Counted from the first letter of the stretch, positions 8,650 to 16,661 are shown. The stretch: 64,000 nucleotides of DNA from Nocardioides kongjuensis (GCF_013409625.1 NZ_JACCBF010000001.1:2917001-2981000); one strand, 5' to 3'. Notes: generated by a model from the letters alone, not told the origin. Made by a program: numbers and translations.

Positions 8650-8694
8650 GATCCGATGGTGTCAGACTGCCGGATTTTGACGTATATACAAGTA
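8650..8694. repeat. Composite repeat copy 1 (two boxes, 33-bp pitch)
   Basis: Box A GATCCGATGGTGTCA at 8650-8664 and box B TATATACAAGTA at 8683-8694. Both boxes recur exactly at 8734 and 8767 with the same 33-bp offset, while the DNA between them is not conserved. That is the behaviour of two protein-binding sites with a fixed spacing, not of a recent duplication. Confidence 0.85.
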
Positions 8695-8733
8695 AGGGCG
8701 AGTGTCATTCCTGAAAACTTCCTAACAATCGCC

Positions 8734-8778
8734 GATCCGATGGTGTCAAAACCCTGATTTCTGGCATATATACAAGTA
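8734..8778. repeat. Composite repeat copy 2
   Basis: Box A GATCCGATGGTGTCA at 8734-8748 and box B TATATACAAGTA at 8767-8778. The distance from copy 1 is exactly 84 bp, eight helical turns at 10.5 bp, so proteins bound to the two copies would face the same side of the helix. Read on the minus strand, box A gives TTGACACCATCGGATC here, which resembles a -35 element pointing toward the zinc-ribbon gene. A weaker box A-like GACCCCGATGGCATG occurs at 8794-8808. Confidence 0.85.
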
Positions 8779-8826
8779 GGGACACCTTTCTTGGACCCCG
8801 ATGGCATGGAACAGGCGATTCCTGCC

Positions 8827-8842
8827 GTACACCTATATGTAC
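8827..8842. repeat. GTACA-N6-TGTAC palindrome
   Basis: Perfect 5-bp arms around CCTATA. It lies 48 bp after box B of repeat copy 2, and its core resembles box B on the opposite strand. A dimeric repressor site is plausible; nothing else supports it. Confidence 0.45.
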
Positions 8843-9083
8843 CGTTCTTGATCTAACGATCCTCGATCTGACTCAATGCGACCTTGGCACCTCTCACGCC
8901 ACCACCTCCGGGAAGCACTGAGTCATCGGAGCATTGCTCCCGCCATTGGCGTGTCGCAGCACCAATGGGCAGGTTGCTAGCAGTGCTCCAACCGTCCTCG
9001 ACCCGGTCCCCTCTCTCCCGGCGTCGAGGGCGCACGCTTCCTCAGGGTTTGACCAGTGGGAGGGAAGCCCTGAGTAAGAGATT

Positions 9084-9112
9084 GGCCGGTCTGCGGACCG
9101 GCCTTCTTCTTT
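9084..9112 (+). terminator. Rho-independent terminator upstream of the small-gene run
   Basis: Perfect 8-bp stem GGCCGGTC / GACCGGCC with a TGCG loop, followed by TTCTTCTTTT. It lies 60 bp before the first plus-strand gene of the element, so it would either end a leader transcript or insulate the run from transcription entering from the left. Confidence 0.75.
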
Positions 9113-9173
9113 TGCCCTCATTGTCGCAAGTAGTGGACATGCGACAAATCGAACATGAAAGGAGGTCAGGCGA

Positions 9174-9362
9174 ATGGCTGACCACGAGCACGACCTAGTC
9201 ACCTCCTGTGACGCGGCGGACCTCATCGGTCTCCGCTATCAGGCGTTCCGCAAGCGCATGGAGCGGGACACCTTGCCGTTCCGGCCCGTAACCAAGTTGG
9301 GCGGCTCATGGCTATGGCGACGCACAGACGTGGAGGCATACGCACGCCTCCAAGACACCTAG
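9174..9362 (+). CDS. Small helix-turn-helix protein, excisionase-like
   Basis: 62 residues. LVTSCDAADLIGLRYQAFRK, then RDTLPFRPVTKLGGSWLW and RRTDVEAYARLQ follow the layout of the helix_turn_helix_17/excisionase family: a recognition helix, a wing with G-x-W, then a helix beginning RTDVEAY. The start has AAAGGAGG 9-10 nt upstream. As the first gene of the run in an integrase-bearing element it is the best candidate for a recombination directionality factor or master regulator; that role is inference. Confidence 0.75.
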   Translation: MADHEHDLVTSCDAADLIGLRYQAFRKRMERDTLPFRPVTKLGGSWLWRRTDVEAYARLQDT

Positions 9363-9375
9363 ATCGAAGGAAGCA

Positions 9376-9567
9376 ATGAACATCAATCGAGTGGGGCAGC
9401 GCATTGGCTGCTATGTCGTCGTCGAAGACACCGGGAGGCGAACGAGGCGAGGTCAGCCGATCTGGCTGGCTCATTCCAATGCCGACGGCGCAATGCGTGA
9501 AGTAACCGAACACAAGTTGATCCGCATTGGCAAGCGGAATGGCTTCGGACCCGGATCCGGAAGGTAG
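9376..9567 (+). CDS. Small protein with TG-x-R-like domain lacking cysteines
   Basis: 63 residues, ATG preceded by AAGGAAG and 13 nt after the previous stop. VGQRIGCYVVVEDTGR, then GQPIWLAHSNADG follow the same pattern as the proteins at 12168 and 12832 (x-TG-x-x-x-G-x-x-V-V-x-x then W-x-C-x-C-x-C-G), but the zinc cysteines are replaced. It may be a diverged paralogue that has lost zinc binding. Function unknown. Confidence 0.6.
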   Translation: MNINRVGQRIGCYVVVEDTGRRTRRGQPIWLAHSNADGAMREVTEHKLIRIGKRNGFGPGSGR

Positions 9568-9640
9568 AGCGAACGATACGGTTACGGAATGACCCAGAGA
9601 TAGGGTGCCGTAACGCCGCGCTGAGAGACTATGAACACGT

Positions 9641-9660
9641 GGCCGCGCTTCGGCGCGGCC
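9641..9660 (+). other. GC hairpin before the next gene
   Basis: Perfect 8-bp stem GGCCGCGC/GCGCGGCC with a TTCG tetraloop, 30 nt upstream of the ATG at 9691. No T-run follows, so it could be a mRNA 5'-end stabiliser or a weak terminator. Confidence 0.6.
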
Positions 9661-9690
9661 CTATTCACGCCCAGGCAAGAAAGGAGGACC

Positions 9691-10107
9691 ATGACGGAAA
9701 AAACGCCCGACTTATATAAGACCACTGCTACATGCACTCTCGACAGCCCCGTAGACGAGCCATGCGCCACCGACCGCCCCATGTGGGACGAGTGGCACTC
9801 AAGGATGAAGGCTCTCGACTTCGCCAGCCCTCTGGACGAAAAGGCGCGTGACACGACGTTGGCTCACTTCGACGGCAACAGTCCCTCAATCGCGGCAACG
9901 ACAAGCCGTCTGGGGGTCGATCACAAGACGGTGACCAGGCGACTTGAGCGCGCGCAGCGCAATGGCTGGGTCGTCTTTGGAGCGTCCCCTTTGAAAGCCG
10001 GGAGGATCACACTCCCGCGAGTATGCCTTCGCCGGATCTTCTGGACCGACGACTATTGGAACGCCGTGCCTCAATGGAATGGCGACACTGCCTCACCCGT
10101 CTTCTGA
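9691..10107 (+). CDS. Unassigned protein with a helix-turn-helix
   Basis: 138 residues from ATG 9691, which follows AAAGGAGG by 5 nt; an earlier in-frame ATG at 9631 lies inside the hairpin. The middle, NSPSIAATTSRLGVDHKTVT followed by RRLERAQRNGWVVFGA, looks like a helix-turn-helix of the kind that reads 'HKTVTRRLERA'. The N-terminal 60 and C-terminal 40 residues are not recognised. It could be a regulator or a primase/replication accessory protein. Confidence 0.65.
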   Translation: MTEKTPDLYKTTATCTLDSPVDEPCATDRPMWDEWHSRMKALDFASPLDEKARDTTLAHFDGNSPSIAATTSRLGVDHKTVTRRLERAQRNGWVVFGASPLKAGRITLPRVCLRRIFWTDDYWNAVPQWNGDTASPVF

Positions 10108-10393
10108 CCTTTGCGCCGGAGACGGAACGCCGAAGGAACTTGGCCCAATGGCGGGCCTGACGGCCCGCCTAATGACCTCAGGTCCGTCAGGGACGGCGGC
10201 AGCCGTCCCCATGGGAGCAAGAGCAATGGTGTTTCCTGTCTCTCCGGTGGATGACTCCCCCATTACTCGGTGAGCGCGAACCGCCTTCGGCGTAGCGGCG
10301 AGCACCGCTCAATAACTGAATACATCAATCAATCCGATGCAGCCGCCCTGCGGGGCGGCTGTCTCATTCCTACCTAAAGGAGAACAACAACAA
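10108..10393 (+). other. 286-bp gap with three hairpins
   Basis: No gene is supported here. Three GC hairpins are visible: GCGGGCC/GGCCCGC around 10151-10168, GGACGGC/GCCGTCC at 10191-10208, and AGCCGCCC/GGGCGGCT at 10341-10360 with a TGCG loop. The last lies 33 nt before the next start codon, as in other gaps of this element. The stretch between 10209 and 10340 has no feature that could be named. Confidence 0.55.
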
Positions 10394-11455
10394 ATGGCAA
10401 CCACCACGCACGTTGAGAAGGTCGTGAACCAGATCGAGGCCGAGATTGCCGAGGACGCCGCTAAGCGGCGTGCTGAAGCGTCTGCGCTGCGCGAGGAACT
10501 GGCCCAGGCCAAGGCCGTGCTCAAGGAGACCGAGGGAGCACCGGAGAGAGTGCTCAAGGCAGTCCGCAATGGCTCCGATGTTGAGCCGGGTGCATTGATC
10601 GAGGCTGAGGCCAGCCTCAAGGTCGCCAAGGCTCGAGTCGAAGGTCTGGCCCATCGGCTTGAGGTTGCGAGCAAGAGCATGCTTCCCGCGGCCGCCGACG
10701 CTGCGGCTCTGCTCATTCCGACGTTCCAGCGCCGACTTGTCGGTGTGCCGATCATGGCCACTGTCATTCCGTCGAACCGCGTCATTGCCGAGGTCAAGGG
10801 CTCGGAGGGTCCTGCCGTCGTCCTCTGCCAGGAGTCGGACACGCGGTACGGCGGTGACGGCATGGTGAGCGCTCCCAAGGTTGTTGCCGTGTTCGTGCGG
10901 CCCTCGTGGGCCGCTGACCTCCCTGTCATGGACATTGAGGCCGAGGCGCGGCGCGACACCATCGCAATGACGGTGAACTCCAACTACGAGGTCAACGGTT
11001 ATCAGACCTTGGGCATCACGATTCAGTCCGGTGCCGAGGAGGTCCCCCTCATCCGCGAAGTCGGCAGCATGGGCGTCAATGGCGCAGTCCAGACGTTCGG
11101 TAGTCAGGTGATGCACGCGCTCGGTGAATACCCGCAGTTGCCGACGATTCGCAACGGCGTCTACTCGTACCAGGGTGCCTATGGCCGCATGGACCTCGCC
11201 AAGATCCACGTTGCCGAGGAGGTCGCCAAGGACGGGACCCGCACCACGCACCTGAGCCTTGAGTGCCACATCTTCGTCGGCGGCCGCGACCGTGACTATG
11301 TCCGCAACGCTCCGCGTCTCGTCATTGCTCAGGGGTTCGCCTCTGGCATGGGGAGGCTCAAGGCGATCAAGGTGCAGGACAGCGGCAATGCCGACCCCCG
11401 TGCTGCGACCGTCTCTCAGGACGTGACGCTGGAATACGTCTCGCGGGTCAAGTGA
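10394..11455 (+). CDS. 353-residue unassigned protein with N-terminal coiled coil
   Basis: ATG 10394 follows AAAGGAG. Residues about 5-100 are rich in Ala, Glu, Lys and Arg with heptad-like spacing (EAEIAEDAAKRRAEASALRE), a probable coiled coil. Residues about 110-353 are a mixed alpha/beta domain with no motif I recognise (VIPSNRVIAEVKGSEGPAVV, HIFVGGRDRDYVRNAPRLVI). There is no signal peptide or membrane segment. It is the largest product of the small-gene run. A coat or scaffold-like structural role in a satellite was considered, but nothing in the sequence proves it. Confidence 0.75.
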   Translation: MATTTHVEKVVNQIEAEIAEDAAKRRAEASALREELAQAKAVLKETEGAPERVLKAVRNGSDVEPGALIEAEASLKVAKARVEGLAHRLEVASKSMLPAAADAAALLIPTFQRRLVGVPIMATVIPSNRVIAEVKGSEGPAVVLCQESDTRYGGDGMVSAPKVVAVFVRPSWAADLPVMDIEAEARRDTIAMTVNSNYEVNGYQTLGITIQSGAEEVPLIREVGSMGVNGAVQTFGSQVMHALGEYPQLPTIRNGVYSYQGAYGRMDLAKIHVAEEVAKDGTRTTHLSLECHIFVGGRDRDYVRNAPRLVIAQGFASGMGRLKAIKVQDSGNADPRAATVSQDVTLEYVSRVK

Positions 11456-11465
11456 GGCACCGGCA

Positions 11466-11693
11466 ATGACGAGCCAGTCCTGTGACGACGCACTCGCTCG
11501 CGTCCGTGCGATCCGTCGCGGTCTCCCTGTTCCCCCTGATGGCGACGGCCACGTAGAGGAAGCCGAGGAGGCACCCGAGGGCACCGCTGACGACCTCGTC
11601 GGCGGGGTCGATCCCTCCGGCGATCCCGGAGGGCGTGGAGGTTGGTCTCATGACGAGGCTCTGACCTTCGTTCGCTCACTCAAGGGTCGCTAG
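11466..11693 (+). CDS. Small acidic protein of unknown function
   Basis: 75 residues, starting 10 nt after the previous stop, with GAGG 9 nt upstream of the ATG. It has a short basic helix (ARVRAIRRGLP), an acidic Gly/Pro/Asp-rich middle and a C-terminal WSHDEALTFVRSLKGR. Overlap with the minus-strand frames is ignored because they have no start signals. Confidence rests on spacing and strand continuity only. Confidence 0.5.
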   Translation: MTSQSCDDALARVRAIRRGLPVPPDGDGHVEEAEEAPEGTADDLVGGVDPSGDPGGRGGWSHDEALTFVRSLKGR

Positions 11694-11710
11694 TAGCAGG
11701 CATTCCGAGC

Positions 11711-11730
11711 AGACCGGCAACAGCCGGTCT
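11711..11730 (+). terminator. Hairpin after the small acidic gene
   Basis: Stem AGACCGGC/GCCGGTCT around AACA, 17 nt past the stop at 11693. There is no strong T-run. It may terminate or attenuate the upstream transcript. Confidence 0.45.
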
Positions 11731-11853
11731 GCCCAGGACTCGGAGTAGCCACAAACAGGCTTCCCCGTCCGTCAGCTGCTCTGCAAGGCGCTCGCCGGCC
11801 CTTGGCCTCACTGGAGGTCTGGAAAGCCGTCAGAAAGGCACACAAGGCCACAT

Positions 11854-11873
11854 GGGACCGCTTCGGCGGTCCC
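11854..11873 (+). terminator. TTCG hairpin before the next gene
   Basis: Perfect 8-bp stem GGGACCGC/GCGGTCCC with a TTCG loop followed by TTTGGT, 44 nt upstream of the ATG at 11918. Confidence 0.55.
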
Positions 11874-11917
11874 TTTGGTAATCCAAAGAGAAGAAACAAC
11901 CGATTCAGGAGGAAAAT

Positions 11918-12166
11918 ATGAGAGTTGAGACCTATCAGAACAACGGCGATAGCCGGAATACCACTCAGGAAAACAAACTGCGACTCACCAAGGCGCAGAT
12001 CATCGAGTTGCAGGCGAACGGACTCGTTGCCGCACCGGATGAGTGGTTCTACCACCCGTCAGGCTCCTTCGCGCTCGCCCCATACGTCTTTCCGGGCACA
12101 GGACGACGCGGCAAGCCTCGCCCTCGCGTCACCCTCGCGCCAGTCTTGACAGATCGGGACGACTGA
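11918..12166 (+). CDS. Small unassigned protein
   Basis: 82 residues with AGGAGG 6 nt before the ATG, the clearest ribosome-binding site in the run. The N-terminus is polar (MRVETYQNNGDSRNTTQ), followed by LRLTKAQIIELQANGLVAAP and a Pro/Arg-rich tail. No family is recognised. It is separated from the next gene by a single base. Confidence 0.6.
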   Translation: MRVETYQNNGDSRNTTQENKLRLTKAQIIELQANGLVAAPDEWFYHPSGSFALAPYVFPGTGRRGKPRPRVTLAPVLTDRDD

Positions 12167-12167
12167 G

Positions 12168-12830
12168 TTGGGGCGCAATGCCGTTGACATGACGGGACAC
12201 GAGACCGCCAATGCCAGGGTCATTGGGCGCGTGGCGTCGGACGTACGAGGCGCTGCCCAATGGGCATTGGAATGCGTCTGTGGCACGGTGTTCCGTGCCG
12301 CAGGTCAGGACATTCGACGGCGGCCCAGCATGTCATGTGGCTGCAGAGGCAAGCGACCGGCTCTCAAGCGCGTCCATGCTCCCGGCCTCTGCCGATGCTG
12401 TGACAACCGGGCATCGTCACGATGCCGTGGTCTCTGTGCTCGGTGCTATGGACGTGCGGCCTATCGCGGCGTGCTTGACGACGTGGCGCTCCCGCCATTG
12501 CCCAATGGGCAGGTCGGTGCATTTGGTTCCGCGCACCCGACATTCAAGGGTACTCAGACGGACGATGAGCGCGCCTACAGTCGGATCCATAAGAGTCTGA
12601 GGCGAAAGCATGGCCCGGCCAAGAATCGCCTTTGCTCAGAGGGGTGCGGCCAGCAGGCCGCACATTGGTCATATGACGGACACTGTCCCGGCGAGAGATT
12701 CGGCGGGAGAACGGGAACGACCAAGCCGTACTGTCCGCATCTGCACCATTACCAGCCTCGTTGCCGGTCCTGCCATTGGCATTGGGACGACTGTTCGGAC
12801 TCTGTCGCTCAGATGTTGGAGGTGGCATGA
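12168..12830 (+). CDS. Zinc-ribbon protein with HNH/endonuclease VII-like tail
   Basis: TTG start at 12168, 1 nt after the previous stop; ATG 12189 is an alternative. Of the 220 residues, the first 60 carry the TG-x-x-x-A-x-V-I-G-R domain ending CVCG and SMSCGC. A middle cluster, LCRCCDNRASSRCRGLCARC, gives further zinc ligands. The last 80 residues have CSEGCGQQAAHWSYD and, near the end, HYQPRCRSCHWHWDD, the pattern I know from short actinophage proteins annotated as HNH or recombination endonuclease VII-like. A nuclease is likely, but catalytic residues cannot be assigned with certainty. Confidence 0.7.
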   Translation: MGRNAVDMTGHETANARVIGRVASDVRGAAQWALECVCGTVFRAAGQDIRRRPSMSCGCRGKRPALKRVHAPGLCRCCDNRASSRCRGLCARCYGRAAYRGVLDDVALPPLPNGQVGAFGSAHPTFKGTQTDDERAYSRIHKSLRRKHGPAKNRLCSEGCGQQAAHWSYDGHCPGERFGGRTGTTKPYCPHLHHYQPRCRSCHWHWDDCSDSVAQMLEVA

Positions 12831-12831
12831 A

Positions 12832-13044
12832 ATGGCTCGACCATTGATCGACCTGACGGGACGCAAGTTCGGCGCTCTGACCGTAGTCGAGCGTTATGGC
12901 ACAGACCATCATGGCAAGGTCACGTGGAAGTGTGATTGCGACTGTGGTTATTGGACAATCGTGCGAGGAAACAACCTCGCGACCGGCAACACTCGCACCT
13001 GCGGACGCGACTGCCGCTTGAGCGGCGATCCCTCGTACTTTTGA
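12832..13044 (+). CDS. Stand-alone TG-x-R zinc domain protein
   Basis: The start is ATG 12832, with GGAGG 9 nt upstream and the previous stop overlapping its leader; a longer frame to 12610 lies inside the preceding gene. The 70 residues are DLTGRKFGALTVVERYG, then VTWKCDCDCGYW, a helix, and TRTCGRDC. This is the small 'DLTGQRFGRLTV' domain, common in phages and mobile elements and often attached to HNH or AP2 nucleases, with a likely zinc site of four cysteines. It is the third protein with this layout in the element. Confidence 0.7.
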   Translation: MARPLIDLTGRKFGALTVVERYGTDHHGKVTWKCDCDCGYWTIVRGNNLATGNTRTCGRDCRLSGDPSYF

Positions 13045-13148
13045 CGCCAATTGGCACAAATGGACTTGAGGCCTTTTGCGTGGCTGGAAATTTGAGAACG
13101 CCACACGCTCGATCCGTCCGAATCTCGATCCGTCTGATCGAATACCCC

Positions 13149-13177
13149 GCCCCCGGCCAATGCCGGGGGCCTCTTTT
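13149..13177 (+). terminator. Strong rho-independent terminator ending the small-gene run
   Basis: Perfect 9-bp stem GCCCCCGGC/GCCGGGGGC with a CAAT loop and CTCTTTTTT. It lies 105 nt after the last plus-strand gene and 160 nt before the 3' end of the convergent NACHT gene. The remaining sequence of the 13045-13337 gap shows nothing else. Confidence 0.9.
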
Positions 13178-13337
13178 TTGTTGCTCTGGAACGTCAATAG
13201 AGGCAATGGACTTAAAGCCATATAAGTATGGCGCGCCGGGACCTGCTGTGCACTACCGGTTTCGGATTCTCGCCACTGGGGGCACCCCGCCCCTACCAAG
13301 GGACAACGCCGAAATCGTTGCCTATGCATCTACCGAA

Positions 13338-16300
13338 CTAAGGACCAGCAATCCTACGCAACGTTGCACTGTAGACCGGACGTCCGACTCGTCGGACTAC
13401 ATCGAAGCCCTCGAGTGACACCTCAGCCGCCCGCTCTCCATACACGTAGATCCGCCCAAGGTTTGGCATGGACGATAGGTGCGGATCCCGAACAACCAGG
13501 CCTAGAACAAAGTCAGCACTAGCCTCTAAGTCGGACAAATTTGGAAGCGGCGGAAGGGAAACCTCTCTGCCATACACGCGCAAACCCTCTACTGACTCCG
13601 CACCAGCAACATTCAGAATTGAGTTGCCAACCGAAATGCTTAGGTGTTTAACGCGAGGAGGGACTGCGAGCGCTCTCCCGTCTCCACCACTACTGTGATG
13701 CAGATAGTTGAGAAATTCCAGACTCTCCCAAGTGCGGATTTCCTCAAGATTTTCAAGACTGACGGCCTGCTGCAGATGGAGCTGCCGAACATTCATCGAC
13801 GCGCCCTGGCTTAGATGGCGGAGACATTCTCCGCCAATCCTTAGTTCGTCGATGCCAATTCCTCGGAGTAGGTCAGTTGACTCCAACTTGGAGTATGTGA
13901 TGTGCAATCTTTCGAAGCTTTGAAACTGGCTAAGTGGCGCCAGATCCTCCAAGTTCGGATTGTTGTCCAAATACACCGTGCGAAGTTTCGGGCATGAACC
14001 GATGCCTTCTAGCGAGCGCAGCGACGGCGAGTTCTCAAGAAACAAGAAATCCAAATTCGGAAAGCCGGAGAGGCTTCGTAGGTCTTCGATGCCGCGCGCC
14101 CGACAAGCATTGAGGCCGGAAACTACGTCGGACGGAGTTAGAACGTCTAGCGAGTCGATCTTTCCAGCAAAGTCCAGCCACGCCGACTTGACGTTAGCCA
14201 AGACGTCCAAATGCCGTTGCTGCTCAGGGTCGCTTAGAACGATGTGCCCGCTCCCCAGGGGAGACGCCGCAAGCACTTCTTCAGCATAGGCGCGCGAATC
14301 GAACTGTCCCCAAGCGCGCATCAATTGCCGGTGGACCGTCAAGCGCCTGTCGCTGCTGTAGGAGCGTAGTTGTGCGAGCGCCTCGTCGGTTCCGATCAGG
14401 GCAAGCGCCCGAACACACGCTGCCGCAGTGGTCGCGCGCATTCCCTTGACGCTTCCCAATCGCGACACCGCCAGATTTCCAGCTGAGGCAACCGCCGCCG
14501 CATCGGTCATGTTTTCCGGAGGAAGAACCTCATCGAGACACCCGTTGATCATGAGTTGCAATTCGGTTGAGAGTGTCGTCGCAGTCTCCTGGCTTGCAAC
14601 CGCCAGCAGGAACAGTCGATGGCGGCATTCGGATTCCCGTCTGCCGCGTTCAACAAGTTCCGATAGGAGTCGCTCGCGTCGATGGGCAGGAAATATTCCA
14701 GCCGCAAGTATGGCCACCTCGCGCCACTGGTCGAGGTGCGCATGATCAACGATCTTCCCGACCGCGTCGTCTTCGACAAATTGGACGGCTGCAAGATATT
14801 CCAGGAACGTTCGATGGACGAAGTCAACTCGGCCCTCTACCGGTTGACGGAGGACTCCACTTCGCTGCAAGAGGACTCCGGCCAACTTTTGACCGTCAAT
14901 TGAGTCAGGGCGCGCAAGATACTGCTCCTTTCGCTTCACGCGCTCAACGAAAGTATGGAGCTCTGCGTCTGACTCACCGTTCTCATGAAGCCACGCAGCG
15001 AAGTCGGACAAAATTGCCTTCTTTTCCGCATACGTAAGAGACGGGATGTCTCCCGGCGTGATCGCTCGCTCCTCATCCCGAGATGAGACCAGCATTTCCA
15101 ACGCCGTGTCGTACAACTCTAGTCGATTCTGTGGCAGCCTATTGACGTTGTGTCGGTGCAGGGCGCAGATCAAGGCACACAGCAACGGCGAGGTGCACAA
15201 TGCTCGGATGTGTGGCATTTCGTGAACAGCCGACAGCAGATGCCTTTCGGCAGCAACTAGGGCTTCCCGATCCTCAGTCGAGTCGACACCCTTCCTCGCC
15301 GCGTCGTGCCAATGGCCAATGAATTCCCTGATATCACTGCGCTGCATAGGCAGGAGCTCTGCGCTCCGAAATTCGGGCAACTCATGCCAATCGCGCGACA
15401 CGGCCAACGGTCGAGATGTGACGACGTACCGCGCGTCGGGGAATGTACATATCAATTCCTCTAGCCACTCCCGAGCGTCGTCACGCTGTGGCTCAGGAAG
15501 TTCGTCAAGACCATCGATTAGCACTATCGCGCGACCGCCAGCCATCGTCCGGTGAACCCAGCCAGGCGGCATTGTGCCGACCAGACTTCTATGATTGATT
15601 CCAATGAAGTCTTCGGGCGCAGGCAATTGTTGCCCAACAAAACGTCGCAGCGGGAGAACGAATGGGATCGCACCATTCCACTCTTCGAGCTGGTCCGTGA
15701 ATCCCGTCCGGCTAGCCGTTACAGCAAGCCACTGCAGCAATGTCGTCTTTCCAGAACCCGCGCCGCCACTGAGTATAACGCGAGGATGCCCACTCAAGGC
15801 AGACTCAACCCTTAGCGCCGCGCCGTCCGGGTCACCCTTTTCCATGAGGTGATCTTTATCTTCAAATACCTCGACCGCCTGACGGTCTTCGCCTTGTTCC
15901 TTACCGGGCCTATTCGAGATGGTGCGCGTTGGGGTCGTGGCAGAAAGGCTGATATAGGCTACTGACAACGAGTACGTGGATCGATAGGCTGCGTTCCGTA
16001 CGCCAAATATCTGCAGTCTGTCGTGCTGCTGGACGACAGCCTTCAAGTACTTGCTCGCGAACACCTGATCCTCGGACCCCGTTCCCCAGGCCTCTGGCAT
16101 AGTCACAGGAATGCGATCGAGAACCTGCTTTGCCAGGAGTAGGAGGTCATCGGTTCGCGAAAGTAGTTCCTTTAGAGCGGCCCCGTTGAATCCAGGGAGG
16201 GCTCCAACCATCGCCACAACATAGGAGCAGCATTCCGCCAAGAGGAGATCATAAAGGGCGCCGCCCGCCTCACCGAGAAGGTCGGTCTGACATCTTGCGG

Positions 16301-16661
16301 GATCCGCACGTCGCAATGCTGCTTCGAGGACGGCGGCGTCCGCATTGAGACCGACGACTTCGATGCGATCGTCGGTGAGCCCAATCTCGAGAGTCTTGGC
16401 GGCAGCCAATGCAGCCGCCGTCCGATCGCTCGCCGCTGTGCTCCTGAACTCCGCCTCAATAAACGGGTCGAGACGATCCGCTATCTCCTCCGCAATCTCT
16501 TCAAACGACCGCGAGGCACGGCGCCCCTCGCGCCCATCCACTTGCCGCCGAACAATACTGAGCAGGTCGCCGCTCAGGTCGGCAACGGGCACCTCCGGCC
16601 ACAAGTAACGAACGATCCACTTGGCGGCCACTGTTCCAATCGCCAACGCGCTACCACTCAC
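13338..16661 (-). CDS. NACHT-LRR STAND NTPase (bacterial NLR-like defence protein)
   Basis: 1107 residues from GTG 16661. Residues 1-250 are a mostly helical N-terminal region, perhaps an effector or NACHT-associated helical domain. The NACHT core follows: Walker A VILSGGAGSGKTTLLQWL (about 296-313), Walker B AIVLIDGLDEL (about 378-388) with the DGLDE signature, YVVTSRPL sensor (about 412), then winged-helix-like FVHRTFLEYLAA. Residues about 830-1090 contain leucine-rich repeats (LRSLSGFPNLDFLFLENSP, LEGIGSCPKLRTVYLDNNPN, LAPLSQFQSFERLHITYSK). NACHT proteins of this build are known anti-phage sensors that oligomerise on ligand binding. GC is lower than in all neighbours, indicating a separate origin. 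It is divergent from the AbiTii gene. Confidence 0.88.
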   Translation of the reverse strand: MSGSALAIGTVAAKWIVRYLWPEVPVADLSGDLLSIVRRQVDGREGRRASRSFEEIAEEIADRLDPFIEAEFRSTAASDRTAAALAAAKTLEIGLTDDRIEVVGLNADAAVLEAALRRADPARCQTDLLGEAGGALYDLLLAECCSYVVAMVGALPGFNGAALKELLSRTDDLLLLAKQVLDRIPVTMPEAWGTGSEDQVFASKYLKAVVQQHDRLQIFGVRNAAYRSTYSLSVAYISLSATTPTRTISNRPGKEQGEDRQAVEVFEDKDHLMEKGDPDGAALRVESALSGHPRVILSGGAGSGKTTLLQWLAVTASRTGFTDQLEEWNGAIPFVLPLRRFVGQQLPAPEDFIGINHRSLVGTMPPGWVHRTMAGGRAIVLIDGLDELPEPQRDDAREWLEELICTFPDARYVVTSRPLAVSRDWHELPEFRSAELLPMQRSDIREFIGHWHDAARKGVDSTEDREALVAAERHLLSAVHEMPHIRALCTSPLLCALICALHRHNVNRLPQNRLELYDTALEMLVSSRDEERAITPGDIPSLTYAEKKAILSDFAAWLHENGESDAELHTFVERVKRKEQYLARPDSIDGQKLAGVLLQRSGVLRQPVEGRVDFVHRTFLEYLAAVQFVEDDAVGKIVDHAHLDQWREVAILAAGIFPAHRRERLLSELVERGRRESECRHRLFLLAVASQETATTLSTELQLMINGCLDEVLPPENMTDAAAVASAGNLAVSRLGSVKGMRATTAAACVRALALIGTDEALAQLRSYSSDRRLTVHRQLMRAWGQFDSRAYAEEVLAASPLGSGHIVLSDPEQQRHLDVLANVKSAWLDFAGKIDSLDVLTPSDVVSGLNACRARGIEDLRSLSGFPNLDFLFLENSPSLRSLEGIGSCPKLRTVYLDNNPNLEDLAPLSQFQSFERLHITYSKLESTDLLRGIGIDELRIGGECLRHLSQGASMNVRQLHLQQAVSLENLEEIRTWESLEFLNYLHHSSGGDGRALAVPPRVKHLSISVGNSILNVAGAESVEGLRVYGREVSLPPLPNLSDLEASADFVLGLVVRDPHLSSMPNLGRIYVYGERAAEVSLEGFDVVRRVGRPVYSATLRRIAGP

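Larger units (their letters stand above)
8469..9173. other. 705-bp control region with repeats, no convincing gene
   Basis: No open frame here has a believable start and ribosome-binding site. The stretch holds two long composite repeats (8650-8694 and 8734-8778), a palindrome at 8827-8842 and a terminator hairpin at 9084-9112, and is AT-rich for this genome. It separates the leftward zinc-ribbon gene from the rightward run of small genes, so it is the natural place for the element's divergent promoters and operators, and possibly an origin. Confidence 0.6.

Noticed and set aside
8523..8807. 94-codon minus-strand frame with a 28-residue internal repeat
   Set aside because: The repeat in the protein is just the 84-bp DNA repeat. 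There is no ribosome-binding site, and the conserved bases are limited to two boxes with unconserved DNA between, which suits binding sites, not codons.
13338..16661. STAND transcription activator such as a SARP or LuxR-type regulator
   Set aside because: No DNA-binding domain is visible at either end; the C-terminus is leucine-rich repeats.
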